Of a stretch of 64,000 nucleotides of DNA, positions 1-8,941 are shown piece by piece. How positions within the stretch are numbered: position 1 is the stretch's first letter; each line of letters starts with the position of its first letter. A program made the translations under genes and the position numbers. Below the pieces are notes generated by a model. It was not told the origin of the DNA, made no database searches, and worked only from the letters and a program-made list of their open reading frames with translations. Where the stretch lies: positions 1 to 64,000 of the forward strand of contig JAEUJQ010000077.1 in NCBI GenBank assembly GCA_016793095.1, given 5' to 3'. This DNA comes from Myxococcaceae bacterium. GTDB lineage: Bacteria; Myxococcota; Myxococcia; Myxococcales; Myxococcaceae.

Positions 1-369
1 GCCGCCGCCATCGCTGCCGCCGGCTTCGGTGAGGCCGGCTGCGGTGAGGACTCCAGCGCTGCCGTCGCCTGCGCTGCCGCCGCCTGCGCTGCCGCCGCCT
101 GCGCTGCCGCCGCCTGCGCTCACGCCGCCTGCGCTGCCACCGCCGGCGACCAGCACTGATGGTCTGCACGCGCCGTTGAAGCACTCATCGGTGAGGGCGC
201 AAATGCGGCAGGAGATTCCAGAGGCTCCACAGGCCCGCGTCTCGACGCCGGCCTGACAGCGCCCGTCTGAGTCACAGCAGCCGACGCAGTTGGCCGTGCC
301 GCACGGCGGAGCGACGGGAGTGCAGGCGCCGGCAAGGGCCAACACGCCGAGGAGCGAGAGCGTTCTCAT
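1..369 (-). CDS. Cys-rich lipoprotein with GGS linker (partial, runs off left edge)
   Basis: Read leftwards from an ATG at 369, the frame is open to the window edge (at least 123 residues), so the C-terminus is missing. Residues 1-16 form a lipoprotein signal with lipobox LAGAC (Cys16). A Cys-rich module follows (NCVGCC, then CGASG and CRIC), and from about residue 75 a GGGSAGG-type low-complexity linker encoded by 15-bp tandem repeats. The same Cys module (NCTGCC...CGSDG) occurs in the lipoprotein at 48494-50329, so the two are related surface proteins. Function unknown; exported to the envelope. Confidence 0.75.
   Translation of the reverse strand, partial: MRTLSLLGVLALAGACTPVAPPCGTANCVGCCDSDGRCQAGVETRACGASGISCRICALTDECFNGACRPSVLVAGGGSAGGVSAGGGSAGGGSAGGGSAGDGSAGVLTAAGLTEAGGSDGGG
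56..145. repeat. 15-bp tandem repeat encoding GGSAG linker
   Basis: Near-perfect copies of a GCCTGCGCTGCCGCC-type unit lie inside the lipoprotein gene and encode Gly-Gly-Gly-Ser-Ala on the minus strand. Slippage here would change the linker length in frame. Confidence 0.8.
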
Positions 370-421
370 GCACAGGTTCTGCCCATTCTCCGTGGTCGCG
401 TCGAGGGCTCCCGGAAGAGCG

Positions 422-1702
422 TCAACGCACCTGGAAGGCGACGGTGCCCGTGCACGCCGTGCTCGCGTAACACCCGGCGCGGATGACGTACTCGCCGTCA
501 GCCGGCGCGACGAAGGACAGGAACGAGAGCTGCCCGCAGGCGTCGTCGTTCTGCGCCAGGGTGGTGCTCAACGCGCCTGCGCGAGCGATGCGCAGGAACG
601 TGTCGCCTGTCCCGGTCGAGCCGGCGAGCTGGCAGGTGCCGGCGGTGAGCGTCTGCCCCCGCCGCAGCGTCACCGTCTGGTTCGCCGTGCTGCGCGTCGC
701 GTTGCTCGTGCTGCGGCCCTGGTACGAGAACGCGGGCGGCGGCACCGGAGCCGGCTGCTGCGACGCGCCACACAGCCGCGGAGAGCGCGCGACCCGACAG
801 AACGCGTCCAGCGCGACCCGCACCGAGACGGCCGTCTCGCCGCTGCAGCCCGTCTCACGACACACGTTCACCACGTTGCAGGCGCCGTTGGCGACGTAGT
901 CGGTGTCTCCCTCGACGAGGATGCCGGCGACCGAGTACCCGTCGAGCTCGTACACGCCCGAGCCCGAGTTCCCACCGAACGTGTCCGTCGTCACCTCGAA
1001 GTCCACGCCGGTGCCGCGGTCGCGCACCATTCCGCCGGTGTCGATCTTGAACGGCACGCCGCTGCCGCTGCCGATGACGCCGACGCGCTGGCCGGTCACG
1101 AGCGGGGAAGACGACAGGCGCACCGGCGCAGGCGTGAACCGGGGCGCGGCAGGCCGGTCGAGGCGGATGAGGGCGAAGTCCGACACGCCCTGGGCGGTCG
1201 TCGTCAGCGAGCGGGTGATGATGCTCGCGCACGAGAAGACGTCAGCGCTCGTCACCGTCTCGAGCGTCGAGGCCGAGCTCCGCGCGTAGCGGAAGACGAA
1301 GCGGGACGACGCGCAGTCCGAAGCGTTCTCGATGCAGTGCCCGGCCGTCAGCACCACGTCATCGTCGATGAGCGTGCCCGAGCAGAAGGCCGTCGTCGGG
1401 TCGTTGCTGAACCGCTGGCCCGCGCACAGGTTCTCAGCCTGCCCCAGCGTCGCGCCGCGGAAGCGGATGGCCGCGGGGTTCGTCGTCACGAGGTCGGACG
1501 CGAGCACGAGCGCCACCGTCGACTGCAGCGCGCGCTGCTTCATCGTCGTGTCGGGGTGGGCGTACACGTCGGTGCGGTCGTCGCTCCCGTACACCACCGC
1601 CTTGCCCTTGTCGGTGAAGGCCTCGTCCGCCGAGTCCTCGATGAGCGCCGATTGGCCCCCGCAGCCGAGGAGCGAGACGAGGAGCAGGGGCAGCACGCGC
1701 AT
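422..1702 (-). CDS. Secreted trypsin-like serine protease (S1 family) lipoprotein
   Basis: The 426-aa protein starts at the ATG at 1702, which gives a proper lipoprotein signal (VSLLGC, Cys14); an upstream in-frame start would add ten non-signal residues. The chymotrypsin-fold triad is visible: His122 in LTAGHC, Asp175 in SDFALIRL, Ser246 in GGNSGSG. The C-terminal ~120 residues resemble the pre-peptidase C-terminal beta-sandwich (PPC-like) common in myxobacterial exoproteases. It should be a surface-tethered or secreted endopeptidase. It is a stand-alone gene. An Arg/Lys-type S1 pocket cannot be confirmed by eye. Confidence 0.88.
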   Translation of the reverse strand: MRVLPLLLVSLLGCGGQSALIEDSADEAFTDKGKAVVYGSDDRTDVYAHPDTTMKQRALQSTVALVLASDLVTTNPAAIRFRGATLGQAENLCAGQRFSNDPTTAFCSGTLIDDDVVLTAGHCIENASDCASSRFVFRYARSSASTLETVTSADVFSCASIITRSLTTTAQGVSDFALIRLDRPAAPRFTPAPVRLSSSPLVTGQRVGVIGSGSGVPFKIDTGGMVRDRGTGVDFEVTTDTFGGNSGSGVYELDGYSVAGILVEGDTDYVANGACNVVNVCRETGCSGETAVSVRVALDAFCRVARSPRLCGASQQPAPVPPPAFSYQGRSTSNATRSTANQTVTLRRGQTLTAGTCQLAGSTGTGDTFLRIARAGALSTTLAQNDDACGQLSFLSFVAPADGEYVIRAGCYASTACTGTVAFQVR

Positions 1703-1893
1703 GGCGTCCCCGCCTCGCAACCCCCGCGCCACCTCGCGTGGCCGGCCGCGGCGTCACCGCAACTGCTGAGAAGGTCGAACGGCGCTGTGTGCTCGTGTCG
1801 TGGGGCAGCGGTACCTCGGCGCACGTCTCAGGACACGCGTCTGTCAACGATCGCGACACGCGTGGACTGTTGCCATCCCGGACGGGTGAGTCG

Positions 1894-3654
1894 TCACGTG
1901 ACGTCGCGCCAGTCAGGAGAGGCCGCGAAAGCGGCGTGGACCAGCCCGACGTGCGAGTACGCCTGTGGGTGGTTACCCCAGAGCTCTCCCGTCAGCGCGT
2001 CGAAGTCCTCCGACAGCAGCCCGAGCGGCGGCACCGAGCGGGTGAGGCCGTGCATGAGGGTGCGTGCCTCCTCGACCCGCCCATCGGCCACCAGGGCCTC
2101 CACCAGCCAGAAGCTGCAGATGGTGAAGGCGATGTGGTGCTCCGCGAAGCCGTCGTGGCTGCGGTAGCGACGGAGCCAGCCGTTCATCGAGAGGTCTGCG
2201 ACGACGGCGTCGATGGTGCCCGAGGCCAGCGGGTCGCCTCGCGCGAGGAAGCGAAGCGGCATCGCCTGCAGCAGCGAGGCGTCGAGCTCAGCGCTCCCGG
2301 GCCTCGCCACGAGACACCGTCGGCCTGCGTCGACGCAGGTGGACTCGACGAGCGCCTTGATGCGCGCCGCGGCGTCACGGAACTCGGCCTCGAGCGCGGG
2401 CCGGTACCTGCGCGCGAGCGTCGCCAGGCGGTCCGCGCCTGCCCAGCACATCAGCGTCGAGAACGTCTGTGGCGTCCACTCGGTGCGCAGCTCCCAGATG
2501 CCAGCGTCCGGCGAGCCGGCGAGCGCGATGCCCCGCCGCGCCAGCCGCAACAACAGCTCGAAGTTCGCATCGGTCTGCTGGTCCTTGAAGCGCGCGTCGA
2601 GGAACAGGGGCGCCAGCGCGAGCACGACCTCGCCGTAGACGTCGTGCTGCAGGTGCGCGGCGGCCCCGTTCCCGACCCGCACCGGCCCCTCGCCCTTGAA
2701 GCCGGCCCAGTGAGGCAGCGTCTGCTCGGCGAGCTCGGCCCTGCCATCCAGGCGATAGACCGGCTGCAACGTCAGCTCGGGCGCGTTGGTGGCCAGCGAG
2801 AGCAGCCAGGTGAGGAACTGCTCGCGCTCCTCGAAGTGGCCCAGCAGACGGAAGGCCTCGAGCGTGTACGACGCGTCGCGCAGCCAGCAGTAGCGGTAGT
2901 CCCAGGTGCGGCCCGTGCCAGGCGCCTCGGGCAGCGAGGTGGTGAGCGCCGCGACGATGGCGCCCGTGTCCTCTGCGCAGTGCAGCTTGAGGGCGAGCGC
3001 CGAGCGAATGACCTCCTCCTGCCACCACGGCGGCACGTCGCAGTGCTTCACCCAGGTGCGCCACGCACGCACGGTCTGCGAGAGGAAGCGGTCGCACAGC
3101 GGGGCGAGCTCTTCTTCCACGGGCGCGCCCCAGGCCAGCACGAAGCGGCGCGGTGAGGTCAGCGCGAAGGGCTGCCCGTCGAGCCACGCCAGCGACGCAT
3201 CGGTGGTGAGCCGCAGCGGCGCTGCGAAGCCCTGCCACTGGCGGTGGTGGGAGCCCTCGACCCAGGCCGGCGCGGCCTTCGACCACCCGAGACGGGGCGA
3301 GACCTCGACGCGCACCCGGGGGGTGCCTGCGAGCGGCTCGACGACGCGGTACAACTGCGTGGGGCGGAACGTGCGGCCGTTCAGCTCGAAGCGGGGGAAG
3401 AAGTCGATGACGCGGAAGCTGCCGTCGTCGTCGTCGAAGCGCGTCTCGAGCACGTTGGTGTTGTCGAGGTAGCGCTGGGTGCCCGCACGCCCCGAGGCGG
3501 GGCCGATGAGGAAGTGGCCGCCCTCGGGGTCGAGCAGCCGCCCGAAGACCGGCTCGGCGTCGAAGCGGGGCAGGCAGCACCAGACGACCGCCCCTGACTG
3601 GTCGATATGCGCTGCAGCCTGGCAGTTGCCGATGAGCCCCAGGTTCTTGAGCAT
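1894..3654 (-). CDS. Glycoside hydrolase family 15 protein (trehalase or glucoamylase-like)
   Basis: The 586-aa protein begins MLKNLGLIGNCQ, the usual start of the bacterial GH15/trehalase-like family, with the N-terminal beta domain first and the (alpha/alpha)6 catalytic barrel after it. The signature GRTWDYRYCWLRDA lies near residue 250, and a second conserved stretch (ELWGNHPQAYSHVGL) carries the likely catalytic Glu near the C-terminus. There is no signal peptide, so it is cytoplasmic. It probably hydrolyses trehalose or alpha-glucans to glucose. It diverges from the ClC gene, and a 12-bp palindrome shared with the otsAB promoter ends 5 bp before its ATG. Trehalase versus glucoamylase activity cannot be decided from sequence. 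Confidence 0.9.
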   Translation of the reverse strand: MLKNLGLIGNCQAAAHIDQSGAVVWCCLPRFDAEPVFGRLLDPEGGHFLIGPASGRAGTQRYLDNTNVLETRFDDDDGSFRVIDFFPRFELNGRTFRPTQLYRVVEPLAGTPRVRVEVSPRLGWSKAAPAWVEGSHHRQWQGFAAPLRLTTDASLAWLDGQPFALTSPRRFVLAWGAPVEEELAPLCDRFLSQTVRAWRTWVKHCDVPPWWQEEVIRSALALKLHCAEDTGAIVAALTTSLPEAPGTGRTWDYRYCWLRDASYTLEAFRLLGHFEEREQFLTWLLSLATNAPELTLQPVYRLDGRAELAEQTLPHWAGFKGEGPVRVGNGAAAHLQHDVYGEVVLALAPLFLDARFKDQQTDANFELLLRLARRGIALAGSPDAGIWELRTEWTPQTFSTLMCWAGADRLATLARRYRPALEAEFRDAAARIKALVESTCVDAGRRCLVARPGSAELDASLLQAMPLRFLARGDPLASGTIDAVVADLSMNGWLRRYRSHDGFAEHHIAFTICSFWLVEALVADGRVEEARTLMHGLTRSVPPLGLLSEDFDALTGELWGNHPQAYSHVGLVHAAFAASPDWRDVT

Positions 3655-3659
3655 GGTGG

Positions 3660-3671
3660 TTTGATATCAAA
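3660..3671. promoter_or_regulatory. Perfect 12-bp palindrome TTTGATATCAAA (putative operator, site 1)
   Basis: The site lies between the divergent GH15 and ClC genes, 5 bp from the GH15 ATG and 40 bp from the ClC start. With its left flank it matches site 2 at 5093-5104 over 16 bp (GTGGTTTGATATCAAA). An AT-rich palindrome in DNA of about 70% G+C is unlikely by chance. The nearby MarR-family regulator is the best candidate binder; that link is inference. Confidence 0.65.
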
Positions 3672-3711
3672 ACTCTTGCGCGCCGGGTGGTCCGGTGGTG
3701 AGGCAGGCGCC

Positions 3712-5061
3712 ATGGATGTGCATGAGCTCGACGAAGACGGGCAGCTCCTCCATCGCTCGTGGGGGACGGTCGGCCGCGTCGCGGTCGGTGTGGGGGCCCT
3801 GGCGGTGCTGGTGTGGGCCGCCGTCTCGTCCCTGCGCGCGCTCGTCACCCACGCGGTCGAGGCCCTGTACGCGCTGGGCACGCAGGACGGCGCCATGGGC
3901 GGCGCGCTCGTGCTGGGCGTGATGGGCGCCACCGCGGCCGTGCGGGGCCTCGTCATGAGGAGCCCTGCGTGGCGGCTCGCGGCGGGCGACGGCGTGGGAG
4001 TCGCCCGTCACCGCGTCACCGCGGCCCCGGAGCCCTGGCACACCTCCTCGATGCTCTTCATGCGCAAGGCGGTGGCGACGGTGCTCACCCTCGGAGGAGG
4101 AGGAAGCGGCGGGCTCGAAGCCCCCGTGGTGCTCATCGGCGAGAGCCTGGGCGCCGCGCTCGGCTCGCTGAGCGGCCTCGGGGTGCCGGGCTATCGCCTG
4201 GCGCAGCTCTGTGGCGTGGCCGCTGCGGTGAGCACGCTGCTGGGAGCGCCCTTCACCGCCGCCCTGTTCGCGCTCGAGCTCCTGCAGGGAGGGCGGCTGG
4301 TGTACCGGCAGCTCGCCTTTGCGCTGTGGGCGTCGGTGATTCCCTTCTACCTGAACACCACGCTCAACGGGTACAGGCCGCTCTTCGTCGCGCCGCCGCA
4401 CTCTCCTGTGTACTCGCTGCCCGAGTATGGGGCCGCCGCGCTGGTGGCGATCGCAGTGGCAGCACCGGTCGCGCTCGGCTTCGCCGCCATGATGCGGTGG
4501 TCGCGCCGGCTCGTCGAGCAGGTGCAGCCCGCGTGGCACGCGCTCGCGTCGATGCTGGCGGTCGGCGGCCTCGCGCTCGCCCTGCAGCGCTTCGCGGGGG
4601 TCGAGCTGCATCACGTCCTCGGCGCAGGTGAAGACACGCTGCGGCTGGTGCTCGCCGACGACCCATCGCTCTCGGAGTGGTGGGTGCTCTTGCTGCTGCT
4701 CGTGGCGCGGAGCGCGACGGTGGGGCTGACCCTGGGCGGGGGAGGCTCGGCGGGCCTGCTCTTCCCGTCGATGTTCCTCGGAGGGCTCTCGGGCGCGCTG
4801 GTCGCGCACCTGATGACGAAGGCGGGCCTGGCGCGGCTCGACCCGGCCCTCTTCGCGGTCGTCGGCATCGCCTCGTCGCTCACCGCGGTGGTGGGCGTGC
4901 CCATCTCGGCCATGGCCCTCGTGTTCGAGGTGTTCGGGAAGGCCTGGGGGCCGCCTGCCATCCTCGCGTGTGGCGTGACGTTCATCGCCACCACCCGCCT
5001 GCGCCTCTGGGGCCAGGAAGGGAGCCCGTTCGCCCGTCTCGTCGGCGCTGGTCGGTTTTGA
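3712..5061 (+). CDS. ClC-family chloride channel/transporter
   Basis: The 449-aa integral membrane protein is taken from the ATG at 3712 (MDVHELDEDG); an earlier in-frame ATG would overlap the divergent gene. About ten hydrophobic segments are visible. The anion-pathway motif GGGGSGGLEAPV carries the gating Glu (equivalent of G(K/R)EGP), and GGGGSAGLLFPS corresponds to GxFxP. The classical GSGIP motif is not evident. It moves chloride or another anion across the inner membrane, possibly with proton exchange. Its position between GH15 and otsAB suggests osmotic or ionic stress. There are no C-terminal CBS domains, but a free CBS-pair protein is encoded at 7832-8236. Confidence 0.9.
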   Translation: MDVHELDEDGQLLHRSWGTVGRVAVGVGALAVLVWAAVSSLRALVTHAVEALYALGTQDGAMGGALVLGVMGATAAVRGLVMRSPAWRLAAGDGVGVARHRVTAAPEPWHTSSMLFMRKAVATVLTLGGGGSGGLEAPVVLIGESLGAALGSLSGLGVPGYRLAQLCGVAAAVSTLLGAPFTAALFALELLQGGRLVYRQLAFALWASVIPFYLNTTLNGYRPLFVAPPHSPVYSLPEYGAAALVAIAVAAPVALGFAAMMRWSRRLVEQVQPAWHALASMLAVGGLALALQRFAGVELHHVLGAGEDTLRLVLADDPSLSEWWVLLLLLVARSATVGLTLGGGGSAGLLFPSMFLGGLSGALVAHLMTKAGLARLDPALFAVVGIASSLTAVVGVPISAMALVFEVFGKAWGPPAILACGVTFIATTRLRLWGQEGSPFARLVGAGRF

Positions 5062-5092
5062 GCTGCGCGGACACGCGATGGTGGCATAGTGG

Positions 5093-5104
5093 TTTGATAT
5101 CAAA
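5093..5104. promoter_or_regulatory. Perfect 12-bp palindrome TTTGATATCAAA (putative operator, site 2)
   Basis: Identical to site 1 including four flanking bases (GTGG). It ends 18 bp before the otsAB ATG, so a bound protein would cover the promoter or the translation-initiation region. Confidence 0.65.
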
Positions 5105-5122
5105 TCAAATGGCGGTGTTCTC

Positions 5123-7303
5123 ATGCGTGTCATCGTCGTGTCGAACCGGCTGCCCATCACCGTGCGGCGCGAGGGTGGTGAGGTGCGCGTCGAGCGGAGC
5201 AGCGGTGGCCTGGCGACCGGCCTCAAGGCGGTGCACCAGCGGTCAGGTGGGGTGTGGGTGGGGTGGCCCGGTTTCGCGGGCGCTCCAGCGGACGAGCACC
5301 GCGCCGACCTCGAGGAGCGGTACGCCGCGCTGGGGGTGGTGCCGGTCACGCTCAGCGCTGACGAGGTCGAGCAGTACTACGAGCGTTTCTGCAACGGGGT
5401 GGTGTGGCCGCTGCTGCACGGCTTCCCCGCGCAGCTGCCGCTCGAAGCGCCAGCGCCGACGCTCTACGAGGTGGTCAACCAGCGGTTCGCCGACGCCGTC
5501 GTCGCGCAGTACCAACCGGGAGACGTCATCTGGGTGCACGACTACCAGTTGATGAGGGTGCCGCTGTTGGTGCGGCGCGCGTTGCCTGGTGCCCGCATCG
5601 GCTTCTTTCTGCACGTGCCGTTTCCCGACTCCGACACCTTCCGCATCCTGCCGGCGCGCGCCACCCTGCTCGAGGGCGTGCTCGCGGCGGACCTGGTGGG
5701 CTTTCACACGGCCGGCTACGCGCGGCACTTCTCGTCGTCGGCGTTGCACGTGCTGGGGGCAGAGGCCGGGCCCGACGGAGTCACCTACGAGGGCCACCAC
5801 ACCGCAGTGGGCGTCTTCCCGATGGGCGTCGATGCCCACGCCTTCGAGGCGCGCGCCGCGTCGGACGAGGTCGCTGCGCAGGCGGCCGTCTTCCAGCCAG
5901 ACGCGTCGGTGCGGCTGCTCGTGGGAATCGACCGGCTCGACTACACGAAGGGCATCCCCCGGCGGCTGCTTGCCTATGAGCGGCTGCTGGCCGAGCACCC
6001 CGAGCTGTGGGGCCGAGTGCGGCTGGTGCAGGTGTCGGTGCCGTCGCGCACTCAGGTCGAGGCCTACGCGGAGTACCGCACCACGGTCGATTCCCTGGTG
6101 GGGCGCATCAACGGGCGGTTTGGCACGCCGAGCTGGGCCCCGGTGCACTACGTCTACCGCAACCTGTCCGAGACCGAGGTGGTGGCGCTGTACCGCGCCG
6201 CCGACGTGATGGTGGTGACGCCGATTCGCGACGGCATGAACCTCGTCGCCAAGGAGTTCGTCGCGTCTCGCGGCGACGGCCGTGGCGTGCTGGTGCTGAG
6301 CGAGTTCGCGGGCGCCGCGTCGGAGCTGGCCGAGGCGGTGCACGTCAACCCGTATGACATCGACGGCCTGTCGAAGGCGCTCCACCGCGCGCTCGAGATG
6401 AGTGAAGACGAGCGCGCGACCCGCATGGCGACCCTGCGGCACCGCGTCCTCTCCTACGACGTGGCCTGGTGGGCCGAGGCGTTCCTCGAGCGGCTCCAGC
6501 TCACCACCACGCAGCAAGCCTCGGTGACGCCGACCCCCCAGCGTGCCCGGGAGGTGACGGCGACCGTGCTCCGAACCGCCCCGGCCCTCGTGCTGCTGCT
6601 CGACTATGATGGAACGCTGGTGCCCATCACCGACGTGCCGGACCTCGCGAAACCCGACGCCGAGGTGCTGCGACTGCTCACCGGACTCGCGGCGCGCCCC
6701 GCCACCTTCGTCCATGTGGTGAGCGGTCGCTCGCGGGACTCACTCGAGCGCTTCCTCGGGAAGTTGCCCATCGGCCTGCACGCCGAGCACGGCTTCTGGT
6801 CGCGCGACGCAGCGGGGGCGTGGGTCAGCCATCACGCCCTCGACGACGCCTGGCGGCCGAGGGCGCTCGAGGTGCTCGAGGACTTCGCGGCCCGCACGCC
6901 GGGCTCGCTCGTCGAGCAGAAGCGCTCGGGCCTCGCCTTCCACTACCGCATGGCCGACCGCGAGTACGGCCCGCGGCAGGCCAACGAGCTGAAGCTGCAC
7001 CTCGCCTCGGTCTTCTCGAACGCGCCCGTCGAGGTGCTCGCGGGCGATCAGGTGGTGGAGCTGCGACCGCACGGCGCACACAAGGGGCAGGTGGTGACGC
7101 GGCTGCGTGAGCACGTCCCCGCTGACGCGCTCTTCGCGGCCTTCGGAGATGACCGCACGGATGAAGACCTCTTCAAGGCGCTCCCGCCGGGCAGCGTCGC
7201 GGTGCGGGTCGGGGGCGGCTCCAGCGTGGCGCCGATCCGGCTGTCCAGCGTGCGGGAGGTGCGCGCGATGCTGGCGGCGCTCCTGGCGCCCCCGTCGTCG
7301 TGA
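5123..7303 (+). CDS. Fused trehalose-6-phosphate synthase/phosphatase (OtsA-OtsB)
   Basis: This 726-aa fusion catalyses both steps of trehalose synthesis: UDP-glucose plus glucose-6-phosphate to trehalose-6-phosphate, then dephosphorylation. Residues 1-460 are the GT20 synthase ([49 protein letters not shown]). Residues 480-720 are a HAD phosphatase ([10 protein letters not shown] nucleophile motif, [27 protein letters not shown]). All key motifs are intact. Fusions are less common in bacteria than separate otsA and otsB. Cytoplasmic. A palindrome upstream matches one in front of GH15, implying joint control of trehalose synthesis and hydrolysis. Confidence 0.95.
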   Translation: MRVIVVSNRLPITVRREGGEVRVERSSGGLATGLKAVHQRSGGVWVGWPGFAGAPADEHRADLEERYAALGVVPVTLSADEVEQYYERFCNGVVWPLLHGFPAQLPLEAPAPTLYEVVNQRFADAVVAQYQPGDVIWVHDYQLMRVPLLVRRALPGARIGFFLHVPFPDSDTFRILPARATLLEGVLAADLVGFHTAGYARHFSSSALHVLGAEAGPDGVTYEGHHTAVGVFPMGVDAHAFEARAASDEVAAQAAVFQPDASVRLLVGIDRLDYTKGIPRRLLAYERLLAEHPELWGRVRLVQVSVPSRTQVEAYAEYRTTVDSLVGRINGRFGTPSWAPVHYVYRNLSETEVVALYRAADVMVVTPIRDGMNLVAKEFVASRGDGRGVLVLSEFAGAASELAEAVHVNPYDIDGLSKALHRALEMSEDERATRMATLRHRVLSYDVAWWAEAFLERLQLTTTQQASVTPTPQRAREVTATVLRTAPALVLLLDYDGTLVPITDVPDLAKPDAEVLRLLTGLAARPATFVHVVSGRSRDSLERFLGKLPIGLHAEHGFWSRDAAGAWVSHHALDDAWRPRALEVLEDFAARTPGSLVEQKRSGLAFHYRMADREYGPRQANELKLHLASVFSNAPVEVLAGDQVVELRPHGAHKGQVVTRLREHVPADALFAAFGDDRTDEDLFKALPPGSVAVRVGGGSSVAPIRLSSVREVRAMLAALLAPPSS

Positions 7304-7360
7304 AGCCGGGCCGCGCCGCTGTGACGTGGTCAACCGAACGCGCTGGGCTACGCTGCCGGG

Positions 7361-7819
7361 GTGTCAACGACGCACGCCGTTCAGCCCTCTCGCGGTGACG
7401 CCCTCGACGTGCTGGCCGAGGTCTGGGCCTTGAACCACGCCATCGAGCGCGCCTCGACGCGAATGGAGGCCCGCCTGGGAGTCACCGCGCAGCAGCGGCT
7501 CCTCATTCGCCTGGTGGGGCGCCATGGCGCGCTCACCGCTGGCGCGCTCGCCCGACTGCTCTGCGTTGACGCCTCGACCGTGTCGACCTCGCTCAAGCGC
7601 CTCGAGCGTCGTGGCATCTTGCGACGGCGCCGCGACCCCGCCGACGGCCGCCGCACCGTCATCGAGTTGCTGTCCGCCGGCAGAGCGTTGGACAAGAGGG
7701 AGCGGGCGTCCATCGAGGCGGCGCTCGAGGCTCAGCTCTCGTCGACCAGCCGCGCCCGCGTGACGCTGGTGCGCCGCTTCCTGCGCGAGCTCGCGGCGAA
7801 GGTCGATCGGATTCCCTGA
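7361..7819 (+). CDS. MarR-family transcriptional regulator
   Basis: The 152-aa protein starts at a GTG (VSTTHAVQ). It has the MarR winged-helix layout: an N-terminal dimerisation helix (LAEVWALNHAIERASTRME), the HTH (GALTAGALARLLCVDASTVSTSLKRLERRG), a beta-wing rich in Arg/Asp (RRRRDPADGRRTVIEL) and C-terminal dimer helices. Cys49 lies in or near the HTH. It follows otsAB on the same strand after a 57-bp gap and is the only recognisable DNA-binding regulator near the two identical palindromes, so it is the candidate local regulator of the trehalose genes. The ligand is unknown. Confidence 0.9.
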   Translation: MSTTHAVQPSRGDALDVLAEVWALNHAIERASTRMEARLGVTAQQRLLIRLVGRHGALTAGALARLLCVDASTVSTSLKRLERRGILRRRRDPADGRRTVIELLSAGRALDKRERASIEAALEAQLSSTSRARVTLVRRFLRELAAKVDRIP

Positions 7820-7831
7820 GCGCAGCCGACC

Positions 7832-8236
7832 TCAGCCGTGGCGGCGCCGCAGCGGCTTGCCCGCGAGCGCGAGCTCGGCGACCTCGAGGAAGTCCGTCTC
7901 GGTGATGATGCCTGCGAGACGGCCGTCCGCGTCCACGACCGGAAGGCTGCCGATCTTCAGCTCGCGCATCTGGCGGGCCGCAGCCGACGCGCTCGTGTCG
8001 TCGCGCACGGTGACGACCTGGGTGGACATCACGTCGCGCACCTGGGTCCGGCCGTTCCCCTGGGCGAGCGCGCGCATGACGTCGAAGCTCGACAGCACTC
8101 CAAGGACGCGCCCGTCGAGGTCCACCACCGGCAGGTGGCGAACGTGACCGAGGCGCATCTCGGTGGCGGCCTGCTCCAGCGGTGTGTCGGCGCGGATGGT
8201 CAGCACCGCGTTCGTCATCAACTCAGTGACCTGCAT
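7832..8236 (-). CDS. CBS-domain pair protein
   Basis: The 134-aa protein consists of two CBS motifs (MQVTELMTNAVLTIRADTPL and VRDVMSTQVVTVRDDTS, each followed by HLPVVD- or SLPVVDADGRLAGIIT-type strands) forming one Bateman module. The ATG at 8236 is preferred, with a GGAGG about 10 nt upstream; a GTG at 8257 overlapping the previous stop codon is possible. Such modules bind adenosyl nucleotides. It lies directly downstream of the ferritin-like gene in the same orientation, probably co-transcribed. A target protein is not evident. Confidence 0.88.
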   Translation of the reverse strand: MQVTELMTNAVLTIRADTPLEQAATEMRLGHVRHLPVVDLDGRVLGVLSSFDVMRALAQGNGRTQVRDVMSTQVVTVRDDTSASAAARQMRELKIGSLPVVDADGRLAGIITETDFLEVAELALAGKPLRRRHG

Positions 8237-8253
8237 GGCCCCTCGCCCTCCGC

Positions 8254-8772
8254 TCACTCGTCGCGCTGCTTGTCCTTCTTCTTCCGCTTCCTGGCTGGTT
8301 CGGCCGAGTCATCGTCCAGGTGCTCGCCCGGCGCGGTGACGGCCACGTCGCGAAGCATCTTGCGCACCTCGAGCCCGTGCATCTCCTCCTGGGCGATCTG
8401 CGTGCGGGCGAACTCCTCGAGGTAGACGCTGCGGTCCTCCACCACGTCGAGGAACTCACGGTACAGGTCGAGCGCGTCCCGCTCGTGCGCCAACGACTCC
8501 TCGAGGATGTCCTTCACCGAGTGCTGGTAGGTCTCGGGGATGGACGCGATGGTGAGCGTCGGGTGCCCGCCGAGGCCGGTGAGAATCTCACCCGCCTGCT
8601 GCGCGTGGAGCAGCGACTCGCTCGCCTGCTGCTTCATGAACGCCACGATGGGGATGCGGTTCGGCCCGGCCACCATCAAGGAGTAGTGGGTGTAGCGCAC
8701 GACGCCAGCGAGCTCGAACTCCATGATTCGAGAGAGCAGCTTCTGCGCCTTCTTCACGTTCAGGTCCCGCAT
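8254..8772 (-). CDS. Ferritin-like / bacterioferritin-family protein
   Basis: A four-helix-bundle protein of 172 aa. Iron-ligand-like residues occur in the right pattern: Glu in RIMEFELAGVVRYTHYS, ExLxHAQQ in ASESLLHAQQAGE, and a second pair in ESLAHERDALDLY and AQEEMHG. The C-terminus is a basic tail (RKRKKKDKQRDE). The ATG at 8772 has a GGAGGT nine bases upstream; another ATG at 8778 is only three bases from it. It probably stores or oxidises iron, or protects DNA, as in Dps/bacterioferritin relatives. The basic tail could bind nucleic acid; that is inference. It precedes the CBS gene. Confidence 0.85.
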   Translation of the reverse strand: MRDLNVKKAQKLLSRIMEFELAGVVRYTHYSLMVAGPNRIPIVAFMKQQASESLLHAQQAGEILTGLGGHPTLTIASIPETYQHSVKDILEESLAHERDALDLYREFLDVVEDRSVYLEEFARTQIAQEEMHGLEVRKMLRDVAVTAPGEHLDDDSAEPARKRKKKDKQRDE

Positions 8773-8941
8773 CGGCATCGGACCTCCAGGGGCATGAGGA
8801 GAGCCGCCCATCTAGCGCAGATCGCGGCCCTGACATCCATGTCTCAGTGGCGTGACGATCTGACGCTCCGAGGGTTGACGAGCCCCACCCACCCCGTGTC
8901 AATTGGGCCCTTCAGGCCGACCCCCACCTCAGGAACCCCAC

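Noticed and set aside
1833..1866. Two GACACGCGT direct repeats upstream of GH15/protease as regulatory sites
   Set aside because: They lie in a short spacer with no matching copies elsewhere noticed; evidence too thin.
290..2167. Long open frame on the plus strand across the protease region
   Set aside because: It runs antisense to the serine protease gene, with Arg-rich composition typical of shadow frames in high-G+C DNA and no motif.
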